Positions 52,486-61,901 of a DNA stretch of 64,000 nucleotides are shown here, in pieces. The stretch's first letter is position 1. The number at the start of each line of letters is the position of its first letter. The position numbers and the translations under genes are program-made. This DNA is from JBBRWV01 sp038248985 (GTDB lineage Bacteria; Planctomycetota; Phycisphaerae; WQYP01), in the NCBI GenBank assembly GCA_038248985.1, contig JBBRWV010000002.1, forward strand, positions 1 to 64,000. The letters run 5' to 3'. The notes below the pieces were generated by a model. It was given only the letters and a program-made list of their open reading frames with translations, did no database searches and was not told the DNA's origin.

Positions 52486-53694
52486 TCACCCCCCCTTCAA
52501 AAACTTCTCCAACCGATCCAATCCCTTGTCAATATTCCCCATGCTCGTCGCAAAACTCAATCGCACATGATCCGGAAACCCAAAATCATTCCCCGGCACC
52601 AACGCCACATGCGCCTCCTCCAGCACCGCCGTCGAAAACGCCACCGCCTCCACCGCCACCGTCCCCTTCAACCCCAGCGGCTTGCCCAAATGCCCCGCAA
52701 TGCTCGGAAAACAATAAAACGCCCCCGTCGGCCGCACGCACGTCACCCCCGCCATCGCATTCAAACGCTTCCACATGTGCTCGCCCCGCACCTCAAATTC
52801 CTTCCGCATCTTCTCCACCTCCACCGCGCTCTGCGGGTTCGTATACGCCTCCACAATCGCCGGAAAACAAAAACTCGTGATGTTGCTCGTCATCTGGCTC
52901 TGCAACTTGTTCATCGCCTCGATCAGCCCCTTCGGCCCCGCCGTGTACCCAATCCGCCAACCCGTCATCGCAAACGTCTTGCTCAAACAATTGCATGTGA
53001 TCGTCCGATCCTTCCACGTCGCCCAATCCAGCGCCGCCCAGCTGATCGTCTTCTGATCCCCATACAAAAGCTTCTCGTAAATCTCATCACTGCACACCCA
53101 CACATCCTTGTGCGGCGCAATCACCTTCGCCAACGCCCCCAACTCCTCCGGCGTATACGTGTGACCGCCCGGATTGCTCGGCGAATTCATCACCACCATC
53201 CGCGTCTTCGGCGTGATCGCCTGCGCCAACTGCTCCGGCGTGATCCGGAAATTGTTCTTCGGATCCCCCTTCACAATCACCGGCACGCCCCCCGCCAACT
53301 TCACCATCTCCGGATAACTCACCCAATACGGCGCCGGAATAATCACCTCGTCCCCCGCATTCAACGTCGCCATGTACGCCACGTACAACGAATGCTTCCC
53401 GCCCACACTGATAATGATCTGCTCCGCCGGATACTCAATCCCGTTCTCCCGCTTCAACTTCTCGCTGATCGCACGCCGCGCCTCAATCGTCCCCGGCGTC
53501 GGCTCGTACTTCGTCTTCCCCGCCATCAACGCCTTCACCGCCGCATCCTTAATGAAACTCGGCGTATCAAAATCCGGCTCCCCCGCCCCAAAACTCACCA
53601 CGTCCACCCCCGCCTTCTTCAGCGCATTCGCCTTCGCCGTCACCGCCAGTGTGATCGATTCCGCAATGTCATTCAAACGATTCGCCAGCTGCAT
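52486..53694 (-). CDS. Aspartate aminotransferase, class I/II
   Basis: A 402-residue pyridoxal-phosphate enzyme of the AspB (1-beta/gamma) kind that moves amino groups between aspartate and 2-oxoglutarate. FGAGEPDFDTP (about 36-46) near the start, PTPGTIEARRAI, MNSPSNPGGHTY (about 169-180, with the Asn-Pro-Gly motif) and CLSKTFAMTGWRIGY (Lys near 237) are the core motifs. Length is normal. It is the next gene after nuoN on the minus strand (124 bases) and precedes the short acetyltransferase by about 37 bases. Related substrates cannot be excluded. Confidence 0.93.
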   Translation of the reverse strand: MQLANRLNDIAESITLAVTAKANALKKAGVDVVSFGAGEPDFDTPSFIKDAAVKALMAGKTKYEPTPGTIEARRAISEKLKRENGIEYPAEQIIISVGGKHSLYVAYMATLNAGDEVIIPAPYWVSYPEMVKLAGGVPVIVKGDPKNNFRITPEQLAQAITPKTRMVVMNSPSNPGGHTYTPEELGALAKVIAPHKDVWVCSDEIYEKLLYGDQKTISWAALDWATWKDRTITCNCLSKTFAMTGWRIGYTAGPKGLIEAMNKLQSQMTSNITSFCFPAIVEAYTNPQSAVEVEKMRKEFEVRGEHMWKRLNAMAGVTCVRPTGAFYCFPSIAGHLGKPLGLKGTVAVEAVAFSTAVLEEAHVALVPGNDFGFPDHVRLSFATSMGNIDKGLDRLEKFLKGG

Positions 53695-53818
53695 AAAGAT
53701 TCTCCGCCATCAAAAATAAAAACTGTCCATGAAATAATTAGCGACTCATAACCCGGCTGTAAACCGCTCGTCGTCCATTTACCAATGGCTGTTTCTGCCA
53801 GCCACTCATTCCAGTGCG

Positions 53819-55351
53819 TCACTTCCCGTCCGATACCGTCTTCACCATCGGCACCGCCTCGCCGCCACGCATCTGCAAACCCGCCTTGCTCGTCGCATTC
53901 AGCAGCGGCCACGGCATCACCCCAAACGCCACCACCGCCAGCGTGCATACCAACGCCGCCACCTTCAACGGCAGCTTCGACCGCACCACAAACGGATACA
54001 ACGCGTCCCGCAAATACATCGTCGCGATAATCTTCAAATAATACGCCGCCGCTATCGCCGCGTTGATCACCACAATCACCGCAAGCAGAGTGTGCCCGTT
54101 CGCCAACGCCGCCTGAATAATGTACAGCTTGCCCAAAAATCCAATCGTCAGCGGCATCCCGATCAACGAAAACAAACACAGCATCATCAGCAACGCCGCC
54201 ACCGGCTGATCTTTCGACACCCCCGCCAAATCATCCAAATCCTCCCCCGCATCCGCCTTCCCCTGCAGATAAATCAACACCGAAAAAGCCCCCAGGTTCA
54301 TGATCGCATACCCACCCAAATAAAACAGCACCGCGTTCACCCCGTCCGCCCCCGCATCGCCCCGTCCCGGCCCCGCCACCAACCCCACCAGCATGTACCC
54401 CGAATGCGCAATCGACGAATACGCCAGCATCCGCTTCACGTTCCGCTGCAACAACGCCAGCACATTGCCGATCGTCATCGTCAAAATCGCCATCACCGTC
54501 AGCAACGTCTGTATCGCCCCGCCGTTCGTCCCCACAAAATTAAAATCCACCAGCGTCAGCAAACTGACGATCGCCACAAATCCCGCCGCCTTCGGCGCAA
54601 ATGCCAAAAATGCCGTCACCGGCGTCGCCGCACCCTGGTACACGTCCGGCGTGTAAAAATGCAATGGCACCGCCGCGATCTTGTACGCAATCCCCACAAT
54701 CGCCATCAGCAACCCGATCATCGCCAGCGCCGAAATCTCGTGCGTCATGAAAAACTTGCTGATCTCCACAAAATTCGTCGACCCCGTCGCCCCGTAAATG
54801 TAGCTGAACCCAAACAGAAAAATCGCCGCCGCCAACGCCCCCAGGAAAAAATACTTCACCCCCGCCTCTTGCGCCGCCGCCTGCCCACGACCCGTCGCCA
54901 CCAATATGTACGTCGGTATCGACACCAGCTCCAGCACGATAAACAACCACACCAGGTCGTTCACCTTCCCGATCATCGCCACCCCCGCCAGCGAAAACAG
55001 CATCATCCCGAAAAACTCCCCCCGCATATGACTGTCCGTATTCGTCGGATCATTCTTCGAGGGCATGTCCCACGCAGAAAGCACCGACAAAAAACCAATC
55101 CCGCACGCCAAAATCGTGATGTACTGCGGATTAAAATACTTCGCCGCCGGCAACAACGCCGTCGCTGAAAAACTCTCCCCATTCCCCAACAACCCCAAAC
55201 TTCCCAAAAACGCCGCACCCAACCCCGCCGCCGCCAGCACCTGCGTCAGCTTCCGCGTCGCATCCTTGCCCGACAAACCCAGCAGCGTCACCACGCACGC
55301 CGTCACCAATATGATGATCTCCGGAATCAAAAACTTGACGTCCAGTTCCAC
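53819..55351 (-). CDS. nuoN: NADH-quinone oxidoreductase subunit N
   Basis: A 510-residue membrane protein with about 14 hydrophobic helices, one of three antiporter-like proton-pumping subunits of respiratory complex I. The helices around MIGLLMAIVGIAYKIAAVPLHFYTPDVYQGAATPVTAFLAF (near 215-255) carry the key Lys and the His-x-x-x-PDVY motif, and NVKRMLAYSSIAHSGYMLVG (near 303-322) is the second conserved region. Last of the minus-strand run nuoJKLMN, 75 bases after nuoM. No sign of decay. Confidence 0.95.
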   Translation of the reverse strand: MELDVKFLIPEIIILVTACVVTLLGLSGKDATRKLTQVLAAAGLGAAFLGSLGLLGNGESFSATALLPAAKYFNPQYITILACGIGFLSVLSAWDMPSKNDPTNTDSHMRGEFFGMMLFSLAGVAMIGKVNDLVWLFIVLELVSIPTYILVATGRGQAAAQEAGVKYFFLGALAAAIFLFGFSYIYGATGSTNFVEISKFFMTHEISALAMIGLLMAIVGIAYKIAAVPLHFYTPDVYQGAATPVTAFLAFAPKAAGFVAIVSLLTLVDFNFVGTNGGAIQTLLTVMAILTMTIGNVLALLQRNVKRMLAYSSIAHSGYMLVGLVAGPGRGDAGADGVNAVLFYLGGYAIMNLGAFSVLIYLQGKADAGEDLDDLAGVSKDQPVAALLMMLCLFSLIGMPLTIGFLGKLYIIQAALANGHTLLAVIVVINAAIAAAYYLKIIATMYLRDALYPFVVRSKLPLKVAALVCTLAVVAFGVMPWPLLNATSKAGLQMRGGEAVPMVKTVSDGK

Positions 55352-55426
55352 GCTTTACCTCTTCTTCAAGCCGCTCGGCTTCATTCCATTTTCGCGGCTC
55401 CTTGCAGCCGCCGTCTCAATCAACTT

Positions 55427-57199
55427 TCAATTGCCCGCTTCGTGCTTTCCCGTCTCCTGCGCCCCCGCCTCCGCCGCATTCACCTTCATCGCCGTGTGCG
55501 TCGTGTCGATCCGCATCGTCTCCACCATCTTTCTCACCGGCGCCTTCAACGTCTCCATCACCGGCATCGGATACACCCCCAACACCACCACCAGCGCCCC
55601 AATCGGCACCAGCACCGCCCATTCCCGGCCTGACAAATCACGCGCCTTCTCCTGCACCGCGTGCTCATCATCATGCCCGCTCCCCTCTTCATGCACCGGC
55701 TCCTTCAAGGGCCCAAACACCACGCGCCCCGCCCAGTACAACAAATACACCGCACCCAAAATCACCCCCGTCGCCGCCGTAATCGCATACGCCGGCCCCA
55801 AATTCCCATACACCCACGTTTGCTGCATGTCGCCCCCCGTCTTCTGCCCGCTCACAAACGTCCCCACCAATACCAAAAATTCACTCACAAATCCGTTCAA
55901 CCCCGGCAACGCCACCGAACTCATCACAAAGAAAATCGCAAAGAACGCCAACGCCGGCGTCCGCCGCACCAGCCCCGAAAGCTGGTTCATGTCCCGCGTG
56001 TGATACCGCTCATAAATCATCCCCACGATCAGGAACAACGCCCCCGTCGATAGCCCGTGGTTGATCATGTACAACACGCTCCCCATCACCCCCTCTTCCG
56101 TCATCGCAAACATCCCCAACACGCAAAATCCCAAATGGCTCACCGATGAATACGCAATCAGCTTCTTCATGTCCCCCTGCACCCAACTCACCAACGCCCC
56201 GTAAATAATCCCAATGATGCACACCACCGCCACATACGGCGCATACGTCTGCGCCGCCAACGGCAATATCGGCAGCAAAAATCTCAAAATCGCATACGTC
56301 CCCAGCTTCAGCAACACCCCCGCCAAAATAACCGAACCCGCCGTCGGCGCTTCCGTGTGCGCCAAAGGCAACCACGTATGCACCGGAAACAGCGGCACCT
56401 TCACCGCAAACCCCGCAAACATGCCGAAAAACAAAATCGTCTGCAGCCCCAGCGGCAATTGGCTCCCCGTCGCATACAAATCCGTATACGCAAACGATAT
56501 GTACCCCGCACCCTTCACATACTCCACCACCCGCCCCGCCTCGGCGCTATACGCCGAGTACCCGTTCGAAAACAAAAACGCGATGTACAACAGCGACACC
56601 AGCGTCAGCACGCTGCCCGAAAACGTAAACAGGAAAAACTTCCCCGCCGCCTTCCGCCGTTCCGCGCCGCCCCATATCCCAATAATGAAAAACATCGGGA
56701 TCAGCGTGAACTCGAAAAACAGGTAGAAAACCAGCACGTCCATCGCACAGAAAACGCCCAGCATCGCCGCATGTAGCACCAGCATCCATGCGTAAAACTC
56801 CGGCTGCCGCTGCTTGATGTAATTGAAACTCGCCAATATCGAAATCGGCGTCAACACCGCCGCCAACACCACCAGCCATAAACTGATCGTGTCCATCCCC
56901 ATGCTGAACTTCACGCCAAAACTCGGCAACCACTCGTAACTGAACTGGTGATACCACCCCGCCTTGTCCGCACCTTCCACACGGTACGCCGGAAACTTCG
57001 CCACCATCCACCCCACCATGACCAGCGGCACCAGCGATATCACAAACGCCAGCACCCCCGACAACTTCGGATTCCCCTTCGGCGTGATCAACGGCAACAA
57101 CAACGCCCCAATCACCGGCACCAACACCAATATCGGTATCGTCCAGTCCTTGACCGCTGTCTCCGCCACCTGGGCTACTATGGGCATCATCATTTGCAT
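55427..57199 (-). CDS. nuoM: NADH-quinone oxidoreductase subunit M
   Basis: A 590-residue antiporter-like subunit of complex I with about 14 membrane helices. The conserved Glu region (FEFTLIPMFFIIGIWGG), PLFPVHTWLPLAHTEAPTAGSVILAGVLLKLG (about 275-306) and LIAYSSVSHLGFCVLG are NuoM marks. It is longer than E. coli NuoM (509): extra length is in the loop after the last conserved helices, with an acidic, His-containing stretch (HEEGSGHDDEH, about 504-514), and in the C-terminal tail. Order and spacing are normal for nuo. Start at 57199 or a nearby in-frame Met. Confidence 0.95.
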   Translation of the reverse strand: MQMMMPIVAQVAETAVKDWTIPILVLVPVIGALLLPLITPKGNPKLSGVLAFVISLVPLVMVGWMVAKFPAYRVEGADKAGWYHQFSYEWLPSFGVKFSMGMDTISLWLVVLAAVLTPISILASFNYIKQRQPEFYAWMLVLHAAMLGVFCAMDVLVFYLFFEFTLIPMFFIIGIWGGAERRKAAGKFFLFTFSGSVLTLVSLLYIAFLFSNGYSAYSAEAGRVVEYVKGAGYISFAYTDLYATGSQLPLGLQTILFFGMFAGFAVKVPLFPVHTWLPLAHTEAPTAGSVILAGVLLKLGTYAILRFLLPILPLAAQTYAPYVAVVCIIGIIYGALVSWVQGDMKKLIAYSSVSHLGFCVLGMFAMTEEGVMGSVLYMINHGLSTGALFLIVGMIYERYHTRDMNQLSGLVRRTPALAFFAIFFVMSSVALPGLNGFVSEFLVLVGTFVSGQKTGGDMQQTWVYGNLGPAYAITAATGVILGAVYLLYWAGRVVFGPLKEPVHEEGSGHDDEHAVQEKARDLSGREWAVLVPIGALVVVLGVYPMPVMETLKAPVRKMVETMRIDTTHTAMKVNAAEAGAQETGKHEAGN

Positions 57200-57284
57200 C
57201 CGCGTGTCATCCGATATCTCGTCTTCTTAATTCTCATTTCGTCCGTCGTTCGGCTTCGTCCTGCTTGATCCTTGCTTCTGAATC

Positions 57285-59372
57285 CTACTTCATCAAATAC
57301 AACACACCCAACACCACCGCCGTCAATCCCGCAATCATCCCCACCGCATAACGCCCCAACAACCCGCGCTGCGTCGGCTTCAACGTGTAACCCGCCAACT
57401 GCGGCCCAAATCCCACCATGAACACCACCCCATCCACCACGTACCGATCCACGATCGACAGGATGTGCCCCAGCACCCACAAACTCTTCGTAATCAGCAC
57501 CTTGTAAATCTCATCGATGTACCACTTGTTATAAAGAAACGCGACCAGCGGCTTCAAATTCGCCCCCACAATGTCCGCCGCATGACGATTCATCCAATGA
57601 AAATACGCCGCAAGCAAAATCCCCACCACCGCAATCGACCCACTCAAAATCATCATCCCACCGTGACTGATCCGCTCCACATGCGCCGTCGCCTTCACCG
57701 CGACCTCCGCCCCATGACCGCCCCCGCCGAATACCGGCGCCAAAAAGTGATGTATCCACCCGCCCTGCCCGCCAGCCCCACCGAAATAACCCAGCAAACC
57801 CGCCCCCGCCGCTCCCACACACAAAATCAGCAACGGCACCCACATCAGCGGCGAACCATCCAACTTCATCTTCGTCGCGTCGCCATGACTGTGACCATGC
57901 CCAGCATCATGCCCCGCAACATGCCCCGCGTCATGCCCGTGAACCGCATGATCCCCCTGACCATGCCCCTGCTCCTCCGCCAAGGCAAACGGACTCGCCT
58001 CATGCCCCCCCGCATTCGGCGGCAAACTCACCGGACCCATGAACACCCGGAAAAATAACCGGAACGTGTAATACGCCGTCAGCAACGCCACCCCTACCCC
58101 CACAATCCCAAATACCAATCCCGCCGTCGTCTCGCTGTTCAACGCCGCGGCCAAAATCTCATCCTTGCTCCAGAACCCCGCGAACGGCGGCACCCCCGCC
58201 AACGCCAAACATCCAATCAACATCGTAAAACAGGTGATCGGCATCACCTTCCGCACGCCGCTCATCTTCCGAATATCCAACTCCCCGCCCATCGCATGCA
58301 TCACCGAACCGGCGCTCAAAAACAACAGCGCCTTGAACCACGCATGGGTAAACACGTGAAACACCCCCGAAGCCGTCGCCCCCACGCCCAACCCCAAAAA
58401 CATGTACCCCAACTGCGACAGCGTCGAATACGCCCAAATCTTCTTCAAGTCATACTGGCACAACGCCATCGTCGCCGCCATGAACGCCGTAAACCCGCCC
58501 ACGCACGCCACCACGATCAACGCGTCCGCATGAAACACCGGCATGCACCGCGCAATCAAATACACCCCCGCCGTCACCATCGTCGCCGCATGAATCAATG
58601 CCGACACCGGCGTCGGACCTTCCATCGCGTCCGGCAACCATACATGCAACGGAAACTGCGCCGACTTCCCAAACGCCCCCAGCATCAGGCAATACGGTAT
58701 CCACCCCAACGCCGCAATCTGCCCCGCCGTCAGATGCCCGTGCGCAACCATCCCAAAAAACTTCGTGTATTCCACCGTCCCGAAATTGGCATAGATCAGA
58801 AATATCCCGATCGCCAGCCCAAAATCCCCAATCCGATTCGTGATAAACGCCTTCTTCGCCGCCGCCACCGCGCTCGGCCGCGGATAGTAGTACCCAATCA
58901 ACAGGTAGCTCGCCAACCCCACCCCTTCCCAACCCAAATACAACACCACAAAATTGTTTCCCATCACCAGCACGGTCATGGCAAACACAAACAAACTCAA
59001 ATACGCGAAAAACCGCCAAAAACCATAGTCCCCCTTCATGTACCCCGCCGCAAATACAAATATCAGCGTCCCGATCACCGTTACAAACGTCAAATACAAC
59101 GCCGTCAACTGATCAATATAATACGCCGCAGGTACCTTGAAACTCCCCGCCGCAAACCACTCATAGACCGTCTCCTGCAGCGGCCGCTCTATCGTCCCAT
59201 TGCTGAACCCGCACAACAACCCCACCGACAACGCCACCGATCCCAGCATCGCCAATATCGCCGGCACCGCCGCCCCACCCTTCAACCACTTCCCAAACAC
59301 CCCAATAAAACACGCCGCCACCAACGGCAACAGCGGTATCAACCAAGGCTTACTTATCGCAAACTCGATCAC
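57285..59372 (-). CDS. nuoL: NADH-quinone oxidoreductase subunit L
   Basis: A 695-residue proton-pumping subunit of complex I with about 16 helices and a lateral helix toward the end. Seen are VLYLGWEGVGLASYLLIGYYY (about 140-160), PLHVWLPDAMEGPTPVSALIHAATMV (about 240-265) and KIWAYSTLSQLGYMFLGLG. The start is GTG at 59372 with GGAGA about 5-6 bases before. An unusual His-rich insert (about 465-497; nine His in 33 residues) sits in a loop late in the protein; E. coli NuoL (613) lacks it. Third gene of nuoJKLMN. Confidence 0.95.
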   Translation of the reverse strand: MIEFAISKPWLIPLLPLVAACFIGVFGKWLKGGAAVPAILAMLGSVALSVGLLCGFSNGTIERPLQETVYEWFAAGSFKVPAAYYIDQLTALYLTFVTVIGTLIFVFAAGYMKGDYGFWRFFAYLSLFVFAMTVLVMGNNFVVLYLGWEGVGLASYLLIGYYYPRPSAVAAAKKAFITNRIGDFGLAIGIFLIYANFGTVEYTKFFGMVAHGHLTAGQIAALGWIPYCLMLGAFGKSAQFPLHVWLPDAMEGPTPVSALIHAATMVTAGVYLIARCMPVFHADALIVVACVGGFTAFMAATMALCQYDLKKIWAYSTLSQLGYMFLGLGVGATASGVFHVFTHAWFKALLFLSAGSVMHAMGGELDIRKMSGVRKVMPITCFTMLIGCLALAGVPPFAGFWSKDEILAAALNSETTAGLVFGIVGVGVALLTAYYTFRLFFRVFMGPVSLPPNAGGHEASPFALAEEQGHGQGDHAVHGHDAGHVAGHDAGHGHSHGDATKMKLDGSPLMWVPLLILCVGAAGAGLLGYFGGAGGQGGWIHHFLAPVFGGGGHGAEVAVKATAHVERISHGGMMILSGSIAVVGILLAAYFHWMNRHAADIVGANLKPLVAFLYNKWYIDEIYKVLITKSLWVLGHILSIVDRYVVDGVVFMVGFGPQLAGYTLKPTQRGLLGRYAVGMIAGLTAVVLGVLYLMK

Positions 59373-59427
59373 GAAATTCTCCGAGAAGGAGGAACCGGTT
59401 TCAGTCGCCCAAGGTCAGCGCTACTCA

Positions 59428-59455
59428 CTGATCCCTGGCCCCTGATCCCTGGCCC
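59428..59455. repeat. Two perfect tandem 14-base units
   Basis: CTGATCCCTGGCCC is repeated exactly at 59428-59441 and 59442-59455 between nuoK and nuoL. Similar CCTGACCCCTG text occurs at 63330-63352. Such units could be decayed dispersed repeats. Confidence 0.6.
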
Positions 59456-59461
59456 CTTCGT

Positions 59462-59770
59462 TTATCCTTGCATCTCCGACCACGCATCCGCATTCAGCGT
59501 CTCACGCTTACGGAACAGCAACACCACCAGGCCCAGCGCCAATGCCGCCTCCGCCGCCGCGATCGACAACAGAAACACCACAAAGCTCTGGCCCGACGGA
59601 TTCATATGAAAACGCGAAAACGCCACCAAATTCAACGCCACCCCCTGGAACATGATCTCCGTGCTCAAAAACATCATGATCAAATTCCGCCGCGTCATAA
59701 ACCCCACCATCCCAATCCCAAACAGGATCGCCCCCACCACCAAGTAATGATAAAGTTCAATCTGCGTCAT
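59462..59770 (-). CDS. nuoK: NADH-quinone oxidoreductase subunit K
   Basis: A 102-residue protein with three helices, normal for NuoK (100). The two buried Glu residues used in proton passage are visible in LSTEIMFQGVALNL (Glu about 38) and AAAEAALALGLVVLLFR (Glu about 74). MTQIELYHYLVVGAILFGIG is a typical opening. It lies 35 bases after nuoJ and 89 bases before nuoL, the latter gap holding a tandem 14-base repeat. Confidence 0.96.
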   Translation of the reverse strand: MTQIELYHYLVVGAILFGIGMVGFMTRRNLIMMFLSTEIMFQGVALNLVAFSRFHMNPSGQSFVVFLLSIAAAEAALALGLVVLLFRKRETLNADAWSEMQG

Positions 59771-59805
59771 CGTTCACCAAAAATTCGCCAAAGCGTAATA
59801 ATTCG

Positions 59806-60669
59806 TCATTCCGTAGGCAACTCGCCAGATCCCAGCACATGCGCCCCCTCACCCTTCCGCGCAATCACCACCGCACCTACCAACGCAATCGTCAACAAGA
59901 TGCCCGCCAACTCCAGCGACAACGCATACTTCGAATACAAATTCACACCCACCACCTGGATCCCGCTCGGCGGATTCAACACCGACGCCTCCCGACCCTT
60001 CGGCATCGTCGCCGGACCCTCCTTTACCCCCGTTACCCCCCCACTACCCCCCCCTGCACCCCCACTTACCCCCTCTATCACCCCCAAATTAAGAGCCATC
60101 AACCGGTCATGACCCCCCAAATTCTCCTCCGCAATCACCTTCCCACCCACCGGAAACAACGCCTGCAACACCGCCCCAATCAACAAAAACGCCGCCAGCG
60201 TCGCAAAAAACGGCTCGCTCGCCCGCCGATCATACTCCGCCGCCTCCACCTTCCCCTGCCCCTGACTCGCCAGCATGATCACAAATACATACGTCACCAA
60301 AATCGCGCCGGCATAAATGATCACCAGCACAATCGCCATAAACTCTGCTAGCAACAGCACAAACATCCCCGCACCCGCCAGCGTGATCAGCACAAAATAC
60401 AACGCCGCATACACCGGCTTCGGCTGCGTCACCACCCCCACCGCCCCGCCTATCATGATTAACCCAAACAAGTAAAAATAAATCGGCGGCCCACCCACCT
60501 CCACCAAATGCTGCTCCGCCACCGTTCGCAACAAATATAAAAATAACCCCACCAACGCCATCCCACCCAGCAGCAATCCCAGCCGCGCCAACGTCGCCTT
60601 CCCCCGGGGAAGCATCAAATACAGGCCAATCGCACCAAGCGCGGTCGCTGCCAATAGGGCGTAATTCAT
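59806..60669 (-). CDS. nuoJ: NADH-quinone oxidoreductase subunit J
   Basis: A 287-residue membrane protein of complex I. Typical NuoJ pieces are AALYFVLITLAGAGMFVLLLAEFMAIVLVIIYAGAILVTYVFVIML, including the third helix with its pi-bulge region. NuoJ is usually 165-185 residues; here an extended loop (about 185-240) is rich in Gly, Ser and Pro (VSGGAGGGSGGVTGV), followed by a last helix SLELAGILLTIALVGAVVIARK. Start 60669 opens at MNYALLAATA; longer starts (60693, 60726) have no better ribosome site. First gene of the nuo run; no nuoA-I upstream. Confidence 0.93.
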   Translation of the reverse strand: MNYALLAATALGAIGLYLMLPRGKATLARLGLLLGGMALVGLFLYLLRTVAEQHLVEVGGPPIYFYLFGLIMIGGAVGVVTQPKPVYAALYFVLITLAGAGMFVLLLAEFMAIVLVIIYAGAILVTYVFVIMLASQGQGKVEAAEYDRRASEPFFATLAAFLLIGAVLQALFPVGGKVIAEENLGGHDRLMALNLGVIEGVSGGAGGGSGGVTGVKEGPATMPKGREASVLNPPSGIQVVGVNLYSKYALSLELAGILLTIALVGAVVIARKGEGAHVLGSGELPTE

Positions 60670-60813
60670 ATCCGCTCGCGTCCTGAAATTCATCGCAGCG
60701 CCCGGCACATTCGTTCCCGGACGCAAGATTTCGGATTATCGTGCAAAGCAAATCATTTGCAAGGCGCGCCAACCCTCGCCCCTCACCTCCCCGCCTCACC
60801 CCAACCCCACTCC

Positions 60814-61170
60814 CTAACTCTCCTTCTGCGCCTCCGCCACCGTCGTCGCCTCAATCTTCACGGTCAGCACCGCCGCCGTCCGAGTCTGCAACGTCACCGT
60901 CACCGCCATCCCTACCTGAATATCCGCCAACTTCGCCGCTTTCCCATCCACCACAATTCGCGTCTGCGCCCGCACCTCCGCCTTATTCTTCCGCTCCTCC
61001 CCCTTCTCATTTTTCCCCACGTAATGAACCGCGCGTCCCTCCACCGATGTCACCACCCCCTTCTCCTCCACCAGCCCCTCCGTCGCCCCCCACGCCGCAC
61101 CTCCCGCCAAACTCACGCTCCCCGCCAACACCGCCATCACCACCCCACAACTACGCCACCCGTTCCGCAT
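60814..61170 (-). CDS. Small exported protein, OB-fold-like
   Basis: A 118-residue protein with a signal peptide (1-28 or so, ending GAAWGA). The mature part (about 30-118) alternates hydrophobic residues with a pattern of five short strands: GVVTSVEGRAVHYVG, KAEVRAQTRIVVDG, ADIQVGMAVTVTLQTR, AVLTVKIEA. The VGMAVTV step recalls DUF5666/OB-like export domains. AGGAG at 61177-61181 sits 6 bases from the ATG at 61170, which fixes the start. It is divergent from a similar small exported gene. Function unknown. Confidence 0.68.
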   Translation of the reverse strand: MRNGWRSCGVVMAVLAGSVSLAGGAAWGATEGLVEEKGVVTSVEGRAVHYVGKNEKGEERKNKAEVRAQTRIVVDGKAAKLADIQVGMAVTVTLQTRTAAVLTVKIEATTVAEAQKES

Positions 61171-61348
61171 CTGCATCTCCTGCCAAGAAATAATCCCACT
61201 CCCGCAATTCCCCCCCCTCCTACTCATAACCAGACCAAAGCCCTCTCCTCAAATCCCTCTACGCACCCCTTTCATCGCAAGATCCAAACCTCCCCCCCGT
61301 TTATCCCCCGTGTCTACAATTCACCTCTAACCCCAAGGAGTCCAAACC

Positions 61349-61738
61349 GTGCGTGAAAACCGACTCATCTGCCGCATGATGGTGGCCATCATGATGGCCA
61401 CCGCCGCCGCCGCCTACGCCGCCGATCACAAAGAAGGCGACAAAGGCACCTTCGCCGGCACCGTCACCGAAAAAGGTGACAACTGGTTCCGCGCCAAAAA
61501 CGAAACCGCCTCCGAACGCTTCATGCCCCAATGGCACGGCGGAAACCCCGCCGACGGTGGCGGCCTCGACAAAGACATCCTCGCCCAAATCAAAGCCCTC
61601 AAGGTCGGCGACAAAGTCGAAGTCAAATGGGAATACAGCGAGCGACTCCGTGCCCTCGAAATCACCGTCACCACTCCCGCCCCCAAAGAAACCCCTAAAG
61701 ACACTCCCAAGGAAACGCCCAAGGAAAATCCCCAATAA
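61349..61738 (+). CDS. Small exported protein, OB-fold-like
   Basis: A 129-residue protein that starts with GTG, 10 bases after AAGGAG (61333-61338). Signal peptide about 1-24 (ending AYA). The mature part has GTFAGTVTEKGDNWFRA, an insert with Trp and His (PQWHGGNPADGGG) and KVGDKVEVKWEYSERLRALEITV, similar to the pattern of the divergent neighbour. The tail is a short repeated KETPKDTPKETPKE stretch, probably disordered. No family recognised. Confidence 0.7.
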   Translation: MRENRLICRMMVAIMMATAAAAYAADHKEGDKGTFAGTVTEKGDNWFRAKNETASERFMPQWHGGNPADGGGLDKDILAQIKALKVGDKVEVKWEYSERLRALEITVTTPAPKETPKDTPKETPKENPQ

Positions 61739-61901
61739 CTTCCCTCGACTTCACACCCCACCACTCCCCTGAAAATTCCCTGCGGGTTCTGACCTCTCAG
61801 AACCCGCTTTCTTTGCGCCACTCACCCCTTTTCAAGCATCCCGCTCACTTTTTCCCCCTTCCTGTCGATACTCCTCTTGTCTGAAACAGTGAGGGCCTTC
61901 A

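Noticed and set aside
54092..55168. Arg/His/Gln-rich 358-codon + frame, and similar ones at 58296-59609 and 45438-46009
   Set aside because: Antisense or out-of-frame shadows of nuoN, nuoL and rho; their extreme Arg/His/Pro composition is produced by the C-rich strand.
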